Source: JAXMBN01 sp046349875 (GTDB taxonomy: Bacteria; Planctomycetota; Planctomycetia; Pirellulales; Pirellulaceae). Taken from it: a DNA stretch of 64,000 nucleotides. Below the pieces are notes generated by a model that saw nothing but the letters and a program-made list of their open reading frames with translations, made no database searches and had not been told where the DNA came from. Of the stretch, positions 34,406 through 43,438 are shown in pieces. The DNA lies in the NCBI GenBank assembly GCA_046349875.1, contig JAXMBN010000014.1, forward strand, positions 76,935 through 140,934, given 5' to 3'. Each line of letters starts with the position of its first letter. The stretch's first letter is position 1. The translations under genes and the position numbers were made by a program.

Positions 34406-36715
34406 CTATAAAATATAGACTACGCCTTCCAACTCGACGACGATGGGCTCATTAAGATCGAGCAAAGGTTGCAACAAAGTCATATGCTTTTCGAGCAATG
34501 CGAAATACTCATCGCTGAATTTTGTAACTTTCTTCGCTGTGGTCGGAATTGTTTCACCCACTTTTGAGTCAAGCCATTGACCTTCCTTCTGTTGGAAAAA
34601 GACTCGATCTCCAGAGCGACGCATGGGTGAAGAGGGTCGAGCCCTTGGTCCGGCAGCTTGAGATGCCACTTCAGGTCGACCTGGAATTCGCGCTTCCGAA
34701 CCCATTCCGTAACCCATACCCATTCCGGCGCCGCGAGCGAGCGATTGAGATCTCTCGTTGGCTTCCATGTTATCTGCCAACGATTGCGACTTGGCGATCT
34801 GCCTTTGGGAAAATGCCTTTGTACCGGACTCTTGTTCGAGAGCACCAAGTCGACGGAACGTTTCATCACGCACACTTGAAGCCGTTCGCGTTCCGAGCGG
34901 CTCCTCTGCCAAGAACGCTGTGTATTCCGTCAAAATGCCATATTTCTTGGCGATATGTATGAGTTCCTTCACGAGCTCTTCTTTCTTTCCTTCGAGATCG
35001 ATCTCTTCGATCAACGCCGCAACTCGTCGCGATGCCCACAGGGTTGCAACAAAAGACTTGTCGGCTCGCTTACTCACCGAATCCAAATCGATCGTTTGTT
35101 CGTACTGCATTTCCTTCTTGCCAAGCATTCCACGAACAACGAGTGTCGCGATACCCGTTCCTTCAAATCGACCTGCGATACTCGTCTGATCCCCAGAGAA
35201 CAGGTCCATGATCTTCGTCGGATATACCGAAGTCACCTTGGTACCCGAACCCTTCATCTCCCATCGCACATCCGACAAAGCCGGTTGCCCAAGCCGATCG
35301 TAAAGGCCTGACACTGAAGCCTCGATGTCTTCGTCAGGCGCTACAAAGAACGTCTGCCCAAAACACTCCGCACTCAATCGATTCATCAACTTGCTATTCA
35401 CATCATGCCCGACGCCAAAGTTGAATATCCGTGACCGATTTCGATTTGCTTTTGTGGCATGAGCGACGATCTGTCGTTCATCGCGCTCGCCCACCGTGGG
35501 AATGCCGTCGGATAGATGAACGATATACGCGGGACGATCACTTTTCGAAACCATTTTCAGGGCAGTATCGAGCGCTTGATCGATATTGGTGCTGCCACTG
35601 GCACTCAATGTATTGACGAACGACTTTGCACTCTCCAACATGGCTGTATCGGAAGCGTCGATCAAATCTTCTCGAAAGGTAGTGATCTGGCTATCGTAAA
35701 CGACGATTCCAATTCGATCATGCTTAGGCAAGTGGTTGAGAATATAGAGCAATGCTTGCCTTGCCTGATCGATCTTCTTACCTCGCATGCTTCCCGATTT
35801 ATCCAAGACCAACACGATATCCTTTGGCGTTTGGTCAGCCTGCGCTTCAAAATCAGGATGAAGAAGGAGCAGAAAGTACCCTGCCTCATTTCGATCAGGT
35901 GCGTATCCCAAGAAGTCGGCAACCAGTGGACTATCGGTGGACGATGCGATCAAGCGAAAATCGGTCATCGGTACCTGCGAGACGGTCGAGTACCTTACTG
36001 TGGCCGAATGATCTGAGGATCGTTTGACATCGATGGTGTGAGTCGGCGAATAAATGTTCCCCAGCTTTTGTGTATCTTCGATATAAACTTGAATCGAGAG
36101 CTTCTCGATCGGGTGGCTGCTATACCCTGCCGCCTTGAGCGGTGCAAACCATTCAACCATCCGATTGGTCTTGCGCAGCACATGGTTGTACGAGATCGAT
36201 ACGGTCCGCTCGGCTCCCGGAGGAATCGGAAATACCTGCGTTTGCAATAACCCCGAACCAATCCACTGAACGAGCGCAGGGTCTTGACTCTTACGAACAT
36301 AGCTTTGATAGACGCGGCGAGCTTCATCGACAGGTAATATCTTCCCTTCGATCTCCTTGCCATCAACCATGAAGGTGATTCCATCCACCACGGCATCATA
36401 CGGAACCGGCATAATGCAACGAGCTTCAACTGTTTGCGAACCTTCGTTCACAAAGGTTTGACTCATCTGAACCCGAACAACCGATTGCACAATCTTGGCG
36501 TCGATCTCTACGCTCTTTACCCGATAGAGCAAAGGAATCGATGGCTCGGGAACAGGGGGACGGGGAATGGGGCGCGGCAGATGCCAGTGATAACTGTCGG
36601 ATTCAATGACAAGAATTCCTTGTCCCTGCACTCCATTCGATCCGAGGACCATGAGGGCCAAGAAGAAACCCCAACTCGCCCAGACTAGCTCTCTTACCGA
36701 CTTGATTCGACGCAT
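34406..36715 (-). CDS. VIT and von Willebrand factor A domain protein, exported
   Basis: About 769 residues; the start at MRRIKSV was chosen for its GAGGG seven bases upstream. A signal peptide ends near NGVQGQ. The VIT domain (about residues 50-185) includes VRVQMSQTFVNEGSQTVEAR and FPIPPGAERTVSISYNHVLR. The vWA domain begins DIVLVLDKSGSMRGKKIDQA, an intact MIDAS metal site, and includes VYDSQITTF and HLSDGIPTVG. A linker with Gly/Met-rich AGMGMGYGMGSEA and a final beta region follow. Homologues resemble inter-alpha-trypsin inhibitor heavy chains. In bacteria the role is adhesion or protein binding, without a defined partner. Confidence 0.9.
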   Translation of the reverse strand: MRRIKSVRELVWASWGFFLALMVLGSNGVQGQGILVIESDSYHWHLPRPIPRPPVPEPSIPLLYRVKSVEIDAKIVQSVVRVQMSQTFVNEGSQTVEARCIMPVPYDAVVDGITFMVDGKEIEGKILPVDEARRVYQSYVRKSQDPALVQWIGSGLLQTQVFPIPPGAERTVSISYNHVLRKTNRMVEWFAPLKAAGYSSHPIEKLSIQVYIEDTQKLGNIYSPTHTIDVKRSSDHSATVRYSTVSQVPMTDFRLIASSTDSPLVADFLGYAPDRNEAGYFLLLLHPDFEAQADQTPKDIVLVLDKSGSMRGKKIDQARQALLYILNHLPKHDRIGIVVYDSQITTFREDLIDASDTAMLESAKSFVNTLSASGSTNIDQALDTALKMVSKSDRPAYIVHLSDGIPTVGERDERQIVAHATKANRNRSRIFNFGVGHDVNSKLMNRLSAECFGQTFFVAPDEDIEASVSGLYDRLGQPALSDVRWEMKGSGTKVTSVYPTKIMDLFSGDQTSIAGRFEGTGIATLVVRGMLGKKEMQYEQTIDLDSVSKRADKSFVATLWASRRVAALIEEIDLEGKKEELVKELIHIAKKYGILTEYTAFLAEEPLGTRTASSVRDETFRRLGALEQESGTKAFSQRQIAKSQSLADNMEANERSQSLARGAGMGMGYGMGSEARIPGRPEVASQAAGPRARPSSPMRRSGDRVFFQQKEGQWLDSKVGETIPTTAKKVTKFSDEYFALLEKHMTLLQPLLDLNEPIVVELEGVVYIL

Positions 36716-36913
36716 GATCGACCCTCGACTAGATGCCAGCAATGACCCTCACCGAGCCAATCCTCAGCTGGGGTATCGAAACTTCATTTTATCGCCCCTG
36801 CGTAAATTGCTGGGGTTTCGGGCATAGACGATTCGATTCAAGCTTCGGTTCCCAAATCTGGGATTCGAGCTTGAACCCCAGAACCGGTCTTGGAAATCGA
36901 GCCCCTGCGTGGC

Positions 36914-38299
36914 CTAAAGGTCTTGGCGATGAAGATAGAGGCAACCGAGCAAAAGCATGACGCCGATGAAAATGCTATTGCTCCAAAGCGGTTGCCACGG
37001 ATCGATCTTCGGTCGGGCATCGGTCAATCCGCTCGTGTCGAAATTGAATGCCACCTTCTCTTCACGTTGCAAACAATATTGAATTGTTTCGTCCACGGCC
37101 GAAGGCTTAGGGTTGACCCAATAGATTGGAAGGACCGCCCAGTAATAGACTCGATCGATTACCCGCATACTTGGACGGGCAATCACCTCTGACTTGTCCG
37201 TTTTGAGATCCCATCGATCCAGTTGGTTGATATGATGAGCAACCACCAGATGCCCTTGCGGGTCGAAGGCAATGGCAACACCTTCACCTTGCCCAATCAT
37301 CTTAGGCTTCTCCACCTTGGATCCATCCTTGGAAATGATCCAGATATCTCCATCACCATTGAGCAATACGAACGATTGATCGATCGGAGAAACAAGGAGG
37401 CGCCGTGGCTTCTGCTTGCCGATGGCATCGAGCGTCTTTCGATCCTCCGAGGCCAATGATCCCAGGATGGGAACGCGATCCTCGCCAACCAAGAGCCAAT
37501 GATCCTGGTTTGCACCAACCAAGGCTATAACTTCCTTCTTGTCGAAGACTTCGACGTCGGAAACCGATTCCCATTTCTTGGAATCATTCGGACGCAACAC
37601 GTTCACGCGTCCTTGATGATAAACCACGATCGATGTTTCTTCGGGTGTGGCCCCAAAATCCATCGGAGGAACCGGCATCCAACTTTCAACGGAAACCTGT
37701 GAATAGGCTCCACCCGCTTTGACCTGTGGTGCCATTCGACTGAATGCATCCTTAATGAAGTCCGCTACGGCCCCTTGGGATTCCGTTTTGTTTCCAATCT
37801 TCGTTCGATCCAATTGAAACAAGCCTACATCGGTGAGAACGAGGATCGTATTCTGAAACTCGATAGCTCGCCTCGTTTTGACCGGGAAGTTGGGCGCCGT
37901 ATCCGTTCGCTTATCGCTCCAAAATTCACTCTTCGTTGAAGAGAGTTGTTCCTCTTGGGCTTCCTCTTTTACTGAATCGCCGTCACCACTCTTGTTTTCG
38001 GAACTCTTGTCTTCCGCATTCTTCTTTTCGACGTTGCTGGCATCGCCATCCACCGCCGATTTTTTGGTGGCGCTCGATGGTTGTCTGAGTTCACTCAAGT
38101 TGGCAATGGTCGTGCGAATGTTGTCGGTCTCCATTCCAAACGGATTCTGGAATGTGCGACCGTATATCAGTTCACCTTTATCGGCAAACCAGTACGGCCC
38201 GAGTATCTTTGCATTTCCACCCCGTGTCGAATCATAGGCAACTTGCCATGTCATTTTCTTCGAGTCCCACATGGTCAACGCTCCATCTTGCGCAGACAA
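36914..38299 (-). CDS. C-terminal part of ABC exporter permease: soluble region plus final TM
   Basis: This 461-residue clean frame is the tail of a permease that begins at about 39399 in broken frames. Just upstream, alternate frames give family-like membrane segments that lead into SAQDGALTMWDSKKMTWQVA. The region contains beta-strand repeats (SVEVYHQGRVNVLRP-like strands, LLVGEDRVPILGSLASEDRK, VAIAFDPQGHLVVAHHINQL) consistent with a beta-propeller or WD-like fold. A charged spacer (ASNVEKKNAEDKSSENKSGD) interrupts it. A final helix SIFIGVMLLLGCLYLHRQDL anchors the end. The apparent start at 38299 is not a true start. Confidence 0.75.
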   Translation of the reverse strand: MSAQDGALTMWDSKKMTWQVAYDSTRGGNAKILGPYWFADKGELIYGRTFQNPFGMETDNIRTTIANLSELRQPSSATKKSAVDGDASNVEKKNAEDKSSENKSGDGDSVKEEAQEEQLSSTKSEFWSDKRTDTAPNFPVKTRRAIEFQNTILVLTDVGLFQLDRTKIGNKTESQGAVADFIKDAFSRMAPQVKAGGAYSQVSVESWMPVPPMDFGATPEETSIVVYHQGRVNVLRPNDSKKWESVSDVEVFDKKEVIALVGANQDHWLLVGEDRVPILGSLASEDRKTLDAIGKQKPRRLLVSPIDQSFVLLNGDGDIWIISKDGSKVEKPKMIGQGEGVAIAFDPQGHLVVAHHINQLDRWDLKTDKSEVIARPSMRVIDRVYYWAVLPIYWVNPKPSAVDETIQYCLQREEKVAFNFDTSGLTDARPKIDPWQPLWSNSIFIGVMLLLGCLYLHRQDL

Positions 38300-39399
38300 A
38301 AATACTGTTCGCCCACTAAACGAATCTCATTGACCTTCGGGGAAAATTTTTCAATGAATGGCCAATGATGTCGTGAGCGATTCCAATAACGAAACAGATC
38401 AACCAAAAGACGGCTGTTACCACCACTGAGACGATGGCATTTTTCCAGATCAAACCAACCAGCCGCAGAAACGCTATAGAAGATCATGAAAATGAACACG
38501 AACACCGGGATGCACACGAGCAATCCTGCATTCCAAATGCCGAGCCGCATTCCGGCAATCAAATAAAGCCCCAGGAGGAGGTAAGCGATATTGATCGGCA
38601 ACAAAGATCGTGCCCTTGCTAAAACTTTTAGAAAGAAACAGCAACGAACGGGAAACAGGTTTGCTGAGAAGCAGGTGAAGCGACCCAGGCTGGAACATAT
38701 CGGGCACCATGGGACTGGTCACCACGATGGCGACCAACATGGCCACGATACCCAAAACCAACCTTCATCACCATCTGCGGCACAATCGTCTCAACAATCA
38801 TTCGGACTTTGCGACTCGAAAGGGGCAAAGGCGACAACTTCCGACCTTCATGCCTGCATAGCCAACCTGTAAAATGCGATTCTGCCGGGATAGCGCAGCG
38901 CATTGGGGAAAAAGCATATTCGATGAGCCGACGATTGAGATGTTGACGATCTAACTCGGAGAGCTGTTCGACCGGTTTCTCCAAGAACTCTTGAGTCGGC
39001 TCGCTTGGCAGCCGTCGGCCATGCCTCTTCGTCATACAGCGTTTTGGAGTTCAAGCTCGTTCGCCATACCCCGCGACGCGACCACTGGAAAACTCCTTCC
39101 TTCCTTTCTTTCTCGCGTAAGTAGCTCCTGCGAATCGCTTTTCATCGCAGCCACAACCGCCTGCTGGGCTTTCGTTCCTTTCTTGCGGGCCGCCGCTTCG
39201 AGCTTTTCAACCATCGAATCGCGGAGGAGCGGTCTCACTCGATGCAACTCATAAAGGAGCGATCAGCACAAAATCCAAAAGGAGCAACCCCGGCCAAGAT
39301 GAGTGTCCAAGCAATCATCAAGAACCAAAGCACTTTCGATCCCATCGCTTCGACGAAGGAATCATAGATCACTGCGAGATAGGGTTTCGTATACGCCAT
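38300..39399 (-). pseudogene. N-terminal, membrane part of ABC-2 type permease, frame broken many times
   Basis: Reading from an ATG at 39397-39399 and changing frame gives a continuous permease: YLAVIYDSFVEAMGSKVLWF, WTLILAGVAPFG, a helical stretch VEKLEAAARKKGTKAQQAVV, and FLEKPVEQLSELDRQHLNRR. It continues VTSPMVPDMFQPGSLHLLLS, NIAYLLLGLYLIAGMRLGIW, LLVCIPVFVFIFMIFYSVSA and GLIWKNAIVSVVVTAVFWLI. Shifts are needed near 39245, 39035, 38990, 38910, 38830, 38755, 38600, 38460, 38345 and 38305; positions are approximate. Family conservation survives each shift, so this looks like poor local sequence rather than slow decay. The ATPase gene lies directly upstream. Confidence 0.7.
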
Positions 39400-40404
39400 C
39401 ACCTACCAATACGTTGGCATTCTCCGGGTTCGATGCGGACTCTACGACACGCATGAGAAGACATCTTCGAGACTCAATTGACGCGGCCGAATGGACACGA
39501 AGCCGACCTTCTGCTGCTCGCAATCGATCGATCAAAGCAACACGCTTGCTTGATTGGGAACGTCGACTGCAACTTGAAATGGCCGGAGCTCCGTTGGCGG
39601 CCGTGGTTAGGTGATAACTTGCGAACTCGTCTTGAGCCCCAAGGTTTCGATCTCTTGGAGAATCCTCTTTGCTGGTTCCAATCAACTCTAGCGATACTTG
39701 CATGGCTTGATGAAACTGAGCGGTTAATTCGCGAGTCGTCTTACCCTCGCAACAGCCCTTTGGCAAGGATAGCAACGCGGTCGCAAACCATCTCCACTTC
39801 TTGAAGAATGTGGCCATTGAGGAAAATACCGAACTACTGCGCAACTTCAATCACCATTCGAATCTGGGACCGACCCAATGATCCAAACCATCGGTTGGTT
39901 CGTCCATAATCATGATGTCAGGGTCGTGCATCATGGCTTGAGCCAACCCGAGTCGTTGCCGCATCCCTTTGGAGTATTTGCGGACTCGCTCCGTTTCCCG
40001 GCCAGCCAGACCGACCAACTTCAACAAGTCGGGACATTTGCGTGACGGTAACGTCAGCTTCTGGGCACATTGTTGAGCCGCGTAAAAATAGAGTGCCCGA
40101 TTCCTGTATGATGCCGAGGAAACATGACATTCTCGGGTAGATAACCGATCTTTGATCGAGCTACTTTGCTGCCCGCTGGCTGTCCAAGCACGGTGGCACT
40201 TCCCGCCGTCGGATGCAGAATCCCCAAAAGGATTTTGATGAGGGTCGTCTTACCTGCCCCGTTGGGACCTAACAATCCAAAGACTTCGCCTCTTCGGACA
40301 TTCAGATCAACCCCACGCAGCGCTTGGTAGGATTTTCCCCAAATCCACCCTTCGCGATACGTTTTCTTTAAATGATGGATTTCGACCACCGTGGATGTAT
40401 TCAT
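39362..40404 (-). pseudogene. ABC transporter ATP-binding protein, frame broken
   Basis: The first 90 residues are clean (40054-40404): a start MNTSTVVEIHHLKKTYREGW and Walker A GLLGPNGAGKTT. After GYLPENVMFPRHHTG the frame must change near 40096, giving ALYFYAAQQCAQKLTL. It runs through the ABC signature YSKGMRQRLGLAQAMMHDPD and Walker B IMIMDEPTDGLD. Further breaks come near 39880, an in-frame TAG near 39835, then NGHILQEVEMVCDRVAILAK, and breaks near 39745, 39500 and 39450. The C-terminal RPRQLSLEDVF is the usual end of such ATPases. The permease follows with overlapping ends, so this is one exporter. The lower end is approximate. Its cargo is unknown. Confidence 0.75.
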
Positions 40405-40501
40405 GGATTCTCTTTTCTTTCCGGCTCTCCAAAGTGCCAGTCATTCGTTGTTGGCGCGGCATTCTTGGGATTGCACCCGAGGAACTCTCGATTTTGAAGA
40501 T

Positions 40502-41875
40502 TTACCACTCGATCCACCGCGCTTCGACATCGCCCCGCTTTTCCATGGTGTGAACGGGCAGCCGAAACATTCCTTCACCCTCAGGGCGGCTAACAAAGGC
40601 CGGAATGATCCTCAGGGCGACATCCATTGCCAGTAATTCGTGGCGATTGGGACGCCGAAATTGGTGCTCTGGAAGGGCTCGTTCAAGAAGGGGGTAAGCT
40701 TCATCGCCCGCGATAGTCCATTCGTACTTCTCTTGAAACCACAAATCGATCGCGGGTATCTCAAACTTCTCCAGAAAGTTTAGAAACACACCATCCGGCA
40801 CCGCTTCATCGGAATACATCATCACTGCATCCAGAGCTTCCTTCGATTCGTACATGACCAGCCCTAGATTCATTCCCATCTGCCCTACAACCACGGCGTA
40901 CCAAGTCGTTCCTTGGAACAGTGGGCTTCGAATTTCGATGGCCCGATCACCCGGGACGATTCGCCACGGCGCATTTTTCCAGAACCGAGCAGCCGACTGA
41001 AAGAGCGTCCCGACATCTTCGGGCGTGACCCCATCGTGATCGATCAGTGAATCACGGTTTTCTGGCCCTCCAACATTGCGAATCAGCTCTTCGACATACT
41101 CTTCCACCGCCGATTGCTCTACGGATGTCGCATCGATGAGATCGATGTTCAAACGCTCTAACAAGAGCTCGACTTCATCTCGATCCCAATCGCAAAACGC
41201 ATGCACGTGAATCGATCTAGGCCGATGAGGCCCCAAATCTCCGAACGACCGCTCAAAGCACTTGAACAAAGCGTTGATGATCAATTGGTCGTCAAGCGTG
41301 TCGGATATCTCTTGCATCAAAACGATGCCAATCTCCGCATCCATGACCACAGCCATGACGGGACGTCGTGGCGTAACTTGATCCGTGATCCAAAGAGGTG
41401 GTTGATAGATACCCAACAACCAATGGCGATCCAATTGTGGCAAACTCTCGACACGCTGCAACAAATCTTCGCTTAACTCAACACTCTCTTCGGCATTCAA
41501 GAAAAGCTCAGCATACTTGCCATAGAGGTCGGGCGGAATCGGTTTCTCAGGATCGACCACGCAATCGATACTCAATTTAGCGCAACGCTTATTCCAGTCT
41601 TTGGCTAAGGTGCTACTGGACACGATGAGCTTCTTGGGTCGGCGAGGCTCTCCATTCGGTGCTCGCATCGAGTCCATCACCATATCCCACAAGTCGGCCT
41701 TGCTTGGTTTCGACTCGAATGACTCAATTCGAACGGTCATTTCCTCTTCCAAGGAGTAGACGAGAACAATCCAAAGATCTGCAGCCCTTTGCATTCCGAG
41801 GATCCACGTCTCCTCGACTTGCCCCAGTCGCGTCAACGATTGGATGGCAAGCTGCCGATCTTCCCGAGTCGTCAT
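40502..41875 (-). CDS. Conserved hypothetical cytoplasmic protein
   Basis: A clean 457-residue frame with no signal peptide or membrane segment. It has a mixed alpha/beta pattern, with two roughly similar halves: SIDCVVDPEKPIPPDLYGKY, PPLWITDQVTPRRPVMAVVM, and later WRIVPGDRAIEIRSPLFQGT with YAVVVGQMGMNLGLVMYESK. The WYAVVVGQMGMNLGL segment and a final RIIPAFV look like a repeated module that I cannot place in a named family. The protein is acidic. It lies upstream of the ABC genes on the same strand, about 100 bases away, and a promoter could lie in that gap. Function unknown. Confidence 0.7.
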   Translation of the reverse strand: MTTREDRQLAIQSLTRLGQVEETWILGMQRAADLWIVLVYSLEEEMTVRIESFESKPSKADLWDMVMDSMRAPNGEPRRPKKLIVSSSTLAKDWNKRCAKLSIDCVVDPEKPIPPDLYGKYAELFLNAEESVELSEDLLQRVESLPQLDRHWLLGIYQPPLWITDQVTPRRPVMAVVMDAEIGIVLMQEISDTLDDQLIINALFKCFERSFGDLGPHRPRSIHVHAFCDWDRDEVELLLERLNIDLIDATSVEQSAVEEYVEELIRNVGGPENRDSLIDHDGVTPEDVGTLFQSAARFWKNAPWRIVPGDRAIEIRSPLFQGTTWYAVVVGQMGMNLGLVMYESKEALDAVMMYSDEAVPDGVFLNFLEKFEIPAIDLWFQEKYEWTIAGDEAYPLLERALPEHQFRRPNRHELLAMDVALRIIPAFVSRPEGEGMFRLPVHTMEKRGDVEARWIEW

Positions 41876-41977
41876 CGCATCCGACCTTGAAGTGAATCGT
41901 CTTTCCGCGAATCCATCGCAACAATTTCGCCGCTGGTTTTCGCAATCGGCAATGCGACCGAGGATATCTGGATCGCT

Positions 41978-42704
41978 TCAGGCAATCTCATCCGGTTCCG
42001 TATACTCCAACCACTCTTCAAACTGAAGGGTTCCACCACCGAGCAAGTAGTCCATCAGAGAGGGATTCAATCGATGCGCAAGACCAATCGATTCGCGAGC
42101 CGCATCGCAATCGCCGTGATTGCAGAATGTCACGAGCGGCGAAACGCAAAGGCCGCACCCGGTTTCCCAAAACTCTGCAAGCACCCAAAGTTTCCGCTAA
42201 CTCCTCATGTCCCATCCGAGATCGAAGAGTCGAAAGCCTAAACGAAAGGCCGCTTTTCCGAATAATCCTCTGGATCCACGGCCTGCAATTCTTGCAGATG
42301 CTCAACCGGAATCGACCCGTTGACCATAATTCCACAGGTGGTCCGACATCTGGATCAGCGATGAAGATAAACCGCGAAGTCAGAATCGGATCGGCGAGAT
42401 CGAGAGATCGTTGCTTCGGTATACCAGGTGCAATTCGAGACTGCTCATGCGATAGATCTCTGCTTACTTTCTCTGCTCGGCTCCAACTCAGCGTCGCCAC
42501 CCCTTCAATCGACTGAGACAGCCATTCGATAGCTCGCTCCGCATAATCTTTCTCATGCTCTTCATTTTCGAGCGACTGAATGACCCAATAACGCGCATCG
42601 AGAAAGCCAGAGAGGACGCTTCGGCTCAACTGATCGCTTACCACGCGAGTTTGGCTGCGCTTGCTTTCGCTGGAATCCTTGACCGCTTCTTCTTTGCCAT
42701 GCAT
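41978..42704 (-). pseudogene. Hypothetical protein with Cys pair, one frame break
   Basis: Two frames make one gene. The first (42018-42704) runs MHGKEEAVKDSSESKRSQTR, then a helical region SVLSGFLDARYWVIQSLENE and FRLSICKNCRPWIQRIIRKS, and falters after HEELAETLG. The second frame (41978-42184) picks up LAEFWETGCGLCVSPLVTFC and NHGDCDAARESIGLAHRLN, ending LLGGGTLQFEEWLEYTEPDE. A single-base change near 42181 joins them. Two Cys clusters (CKNC, and CGLC with a later C/H/C) suggest a metal site. The protein is not recognised. It shares its strand with the 457-residue gene downstream. Confidence 0.6.
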
Positions 42705-42835
42705 CCCTGCCTCCCCAGGTGAGTCCGATCTGTTCGGTACTCTTCCTGCTGAACTGGTTTATGTCGAACCTACTTTTGCGTTCGCGGATCCATCAAGATA
42801 GCCGTTTCACTTTCATCATCCCCTCGTCGCCATCA

Positions 42836-43252
42836 TCATCGATTGCGTGGTCGTACCGGGATCGAAGCCAAACCTGGACTCGACTGGAGCCAATGTTGGA
42901 TCTGCGTAACGGCAAGCCGCAAAGATCGGCCAGCCATGATGAAGTTGGTATGCCCTGATATCTCCGGTTGTATCTCATGATATAGCTCGCAGGCCGCCAA
43001 GAGTCGTCGTAGCTTCTTTTTGGCCAAACGGAGGTAACGCGTAGCATCCTTGGCGTCCAAGGACGGTCCCAAGGCCAACATGTAATCGTAGAGATCCCGA
43101 TGCACGCTGGCCAATTCCTCATCTTCCGCAGCTTCATCGGAATGTTTGAGAAAGGTCCGCACCATCCAAACGTGGCTTAGCTGTTCATCGATCGCCTGCA
43201 TACGCTGCAAATCGTTCATTTCCGTGGAATGGCCAGTTTCCATTGGACACAT
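42836..43252 (-). CDS. Small hypothetical protein
   Basis: About 138 residues, starting MCPMETGHSTEMNDLQRM; the frame extends 16 codons further upstream but that part looks non-coding, and an ATG three codons inside is equally possible. It is a soluble, helix-rich protein: IDEQLSHVWMVRTFLKHSDE, DLYDYMLALGPSLDAKDATR, YLRLAKKKLRRLLAACELYH. No catalytic motif is seen. It is divergent from the FHA-cyclase gene, with about 185 bases between them. Function unknown. Confidence 0.6.
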   Translation of the reverse strand: MCPMETGHSTEMNDLQRMQAIDEQLSHVWMVRTFLKHSDEAAEDEELASVHRDLYDYMLALGPSLDAKDATRYLRLAKKKLRRLLAACELYHEIQPEISGHTNFIMAGRSLRLAVTQIQHWLQSSPGLASIPVRPRNR

Positions 43253-43438
43253 ACCCTTTTTCAGACCGATCGAGAAACCAAGCGGATTGGCAAAAAACAC
43301 TAGGAGAATTGATCTACCGTGAGAGTCTATGGAGGTTTATTGTAGAATCGATCGTTTACTTTTCCCATTCCACTCCTTTGCCTATCCTTTGAATCACAGG
43401 GGAGCTGCCCCCATTCCCTCGCGTTCCGGACCCCGTTT

